Below, in pieces: positions 62,654-64,000 of a stretch of DNA of 64,000 bases. The stretch is from assembly GCF_001968825.1 (NCBI RefSeq), contig NZ_MIEU01000010.1:62001-126000 (forward strand). Direction: 5' to 3'. The stretch is from Tersicoccus sp. Bi-70 (lineage in GTDB: Bacteria > Actinomycetota > Actinomycetes > Actinomycetales > Micrococcaceae). The notes below the pieces were generated by a model, which worked only from the letters and a program-made list of their open reading frames with translations, ran no database searches and was not told where the DNA came from. How positions within the stretch are numbered: the stretch's first letter is position 1; every line of letters starts with the position of its first letter. A program made the position numbers and the translations under genes.

Positions 62654-63066
62654 CAGGAGCCGCCCGTCGAGCCCTGGGAGCCGCCGCCCCCGGACTGCGG
62701 GGCCTGGCCGGCCCACGACCCGCTCGAACTGCCGCTGTCGCTGGAGCTGCTGCTGCTGCCGTCGGTGGAGCTGCTGGACCCGTTGGTGGTGCTGGTGGTG
62801 CTCGAGGACGTCGACGAGGACGGGCTGGCGATGGCGTCCTGCGCCCACACCGCCGTCATGGTCGCCGCGGTGGCGATCGAGCCGGCGCCGACGGCCAGGG
62901 TCACGACCCGGCGGGCGAAGAGGGCGCGGTTGCGGGAGCGCACCCGGCCGACGGCCGAGGGAACAGAGGCCGAGGGAACAGAGGAATCGGAGGCCGAACG
63001 TCCGGTCCCGGGAGGAAGCGAGCCGGAGGGACGAACGGGGGTGACGGGAAGCGGGGAGGTGTCCAT
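62653..63066 (-). CDS. Membrane-anchored Ser/Gly-rich protein
   Basis: A 137-residue protein. An N-terminal cytoplasmic Pro/Ser part of about 45 residues precedes one hydrophobic segment (RRVVTLAVGAGSIATAATMT, about 53-72). The rest is outside and almost wholly Ser, Thr and Gly. No FMN-binding domain and no cysteine are present. It is the first gene of the ApbE operon, where relatives elsewhere encode an FMN-binding protein. GTGGAG precedes the ATG. It may be a wall-spanning spacer or scaffold; a Ser/Thr flavinylation target is conceivable but unproven. Confidence 0.7.
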   Translation of the reverse strand: MDTSPLPVTPVRPSGSLPPGTGRSASDSSVPSASVPSAVGRVRSRNRALFARRVVTLAVGAGSIATAATMTAVWAQDAIASPSSSTSSSTTSTTNGSSSSTDGSSSSSSDSGSSSGSWAGQAPQSGGGGSQGSTGGS

Positions 63067-63180
63067 GGCTCCACGATCGGAGCCGACTCTGTGCCGGGTC
63101 TGTGCCGCGTCGACGGTGCCCCTGTGAGGCGCTGATCACCCGGCCGGTGCCGCGGAGACCGGGAGAACCGCGGGTGCGTC

Positions 63181-63672
63181 CTACCGGTAGTTGAGGAACT
63201 GCAGGTCGACGTCGAGGTCCGCGCCCTTGAGCAGGGCGATGACCGCCTGCAGGTCGTCGCGGGACTTGGAGGAGACCCGCAGCTCGTCGCCCTGGATCTG
63301 CGCCTTCGTGCCCTTGGGTCCCTCGTCGCGGATCAGCTTGGTGATCTTCTTCGCGGCGTCCTGCTCGATGCCCTCCTTGATGGAGGCCTCGATCCGGTAC
63401 TCCTTGCCGGAGGCGAACGGTTCGCCGGCGTCGAGGGACTTCAGCGAGATGCCGCGCTTGACCAGCTTCGACTCGAAGACGTCCAGCACCGCCTTGACCC
63501 GCTCCTCGGCGTTGGCCTTCATCAGGATCTTCTCGCCGCTGAAGTCGATCTCGGCGCCGACGCCCTTGAAGTCGTAGCGCTGGGCGATCTCCTTCTGCGC
63601 CTGGTTCAGCGCGTTGGCGACCTCCTGCTTGTCGACCTTGCTGACGACGTCGAACGAGGACTCGGAAGCCAT
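63181..63672 (-). CDS. yajQ: YajQ family nucleotide-binding protein
   Basis: A 163-residue two-domain protein. [20 protein letters not shown] opens it, RYDFKG and the second-domain [19 protein letters not shown] are invariant family segments. Members bind nucleotides and some bind cyclic di-GMP. CAGGAG precedes the ATG. It is monocistronic, divergent from the gene at the right edge. The physiological role here is unknown. Confidence 0.93.
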   Translation of the reverse strand: MASESSFDVVSKVDKQEVANALNQAQKEIAQRYDFKGVGAEIDFSGEKILMKANAEERVKAVLDVFESKLVKRGISLKSLDAGEPFASGKEYRIEASIKEGIEQDAAKKITKLIRDEGPKGTKAQIQGDELRVSSKSRDDLQAVIALLKGADLDVDLQFLNYR

Positions 63673-63819
63673 GCTGCACTCCTGCGGTTTCGGGATCGGG
63701 GGATCGGGACGGGCTCGTCCTCCAGCCTAGTGCGGCCGTTACCGGTTCGTGCCTCGACTCTCAGCCGACACCAAGCCACCCCTCATAGCCTGCTCACGCA
63801 CGGTCAACACGATGGAGTG

Positions 63820-64000
63820 ATGATGAACGACGACCTGCCCTCCCCGGACACCGGTGACGATGAGCTGGACGGCCACCCCCGCCGCCGCATGCCGGTGGTC
63901 CCGGGCGTCCACGACGAACTGAGCCGTGCTGTCCGGTTCGGTCAAGTGACGCAGGAGCAGGCCGATCGCTTCGAGCAGCAGCTCGCCCGGCTGGGTCACC
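63820..64000 (+). CDS. Unknown protein, 3' end outside window
   Basis: An ATG at 63820 (or the adjacent ATG at 63823) opens a frame that runs off the right edge after 60 codons. GGAG lies about five bases upstream. The visible part is acidic then basic (PRRRMPVVPGVHDELSRAVR) and ends in a charged helix. No family is recognised. Being divergent from yajQ and frame-consistent, it is probably real. Confidence 0.45.
   Translation, partial: MMNDDLPSPDTGDDELDGHPRRRMPVVPGVHDELSRAVRFGQVTQEQADRFEQQLARLGH

Noticed and set aside
63739-63999. Leftward open frame at the right edge
   Set aside because: It is antisense to a plus-strand frame with a ribosome site that continues off the window and lies in the divergent yajQ promoter gap.

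Overview
The window is very GC-rich, densely packed, and carries a gene set typical of an aerobic, menaquinone-using actinobacterium (Actinomycetota, probably Micrococcales or a near relative). Pointers are the men genes, an FprA ferredoxin reductase, a DUF222/HNH nuclease, a PucR regulator beside gabT, a Fur-catalase pair, GAF-ANTAR regulators and frequent GTG starts. The lineage call is inference from gene content. No rRNA, tRNA, CRISPR array, insertion sequence or prophage was recognised.

Layout. 1-8,100: an unknown gene pair cut by the left edge, two GT2 glycosyltransferases, an ABC-F ATPase, and a leftward group of sensory proteins (HTH-GAF, a 32-codon ORF, GAF-ANTAR, a small unknown, Lrp). 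8,351-12,260: E1alpha-E1beta-E2 of a 2-oxoacid dehydrogenase, divergent from the Lrp gene. 12,380-21,040: OsmC, VOC, a TetR-controlled flavin monooxygenase, gluQRS, an exported AMIN-like protein, an SDR, an MFS carrier, an amidohydrolase and a PAP2 phosphatase. 21,116-36,223: menaquinone genes menC, menD, menF, menG, menJ-like reductase and a long-chain prenyl synthase, interleaved with a Tat-exported PhoX, a polar amino acid ABC importer and the HNH nuclease. 36,260-50,237: TRIC-like membrane protein, MHS carrier, fprA, PucR/gabT, a two-domain Usp, a glucose-family PTS split over two divergent units, a PAP2 protein, RarD and a DUF6882-like protein. 50,623-53,076: an 817-residue sigma factor fused to a zinc-finger anti-sigma-like segment, a membrane span and a mucin-like exterior. 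53,485-64,000: catalase with its Fur regulator, an MFS exporter, HtpX, an amino acid permease, a five-gene flavin/iron-sulfur membrane redox operon with ApbE, YajQ, and a gene cut by the right edge.

Many genes overlap by 4 bases (ATGA or GTGA), indicating translational coupling in the E1-E2, menG-menJ-prenyl synthase, ABC importer, PTS IIB-IIA and redox operons. Twelve genes have a TANNNT-like hexamer ending 6-7 bases before the start codon, which suggests leaderless transcripts. Convergent pairs are usually separated by strong perfect hairpins, and a few overlap at their 3' ends.

The least conventional parts are the sigma/anti-sigma/surface fusion with a perfect palindrome at its promoter, the ApbE redox operon that has a serine-rich membrane protein where a flavinylated protein would be expected, the GAF regulator with a transposase-like N-terminus, and the ABC-F gene preceded by a three-codon ORF.
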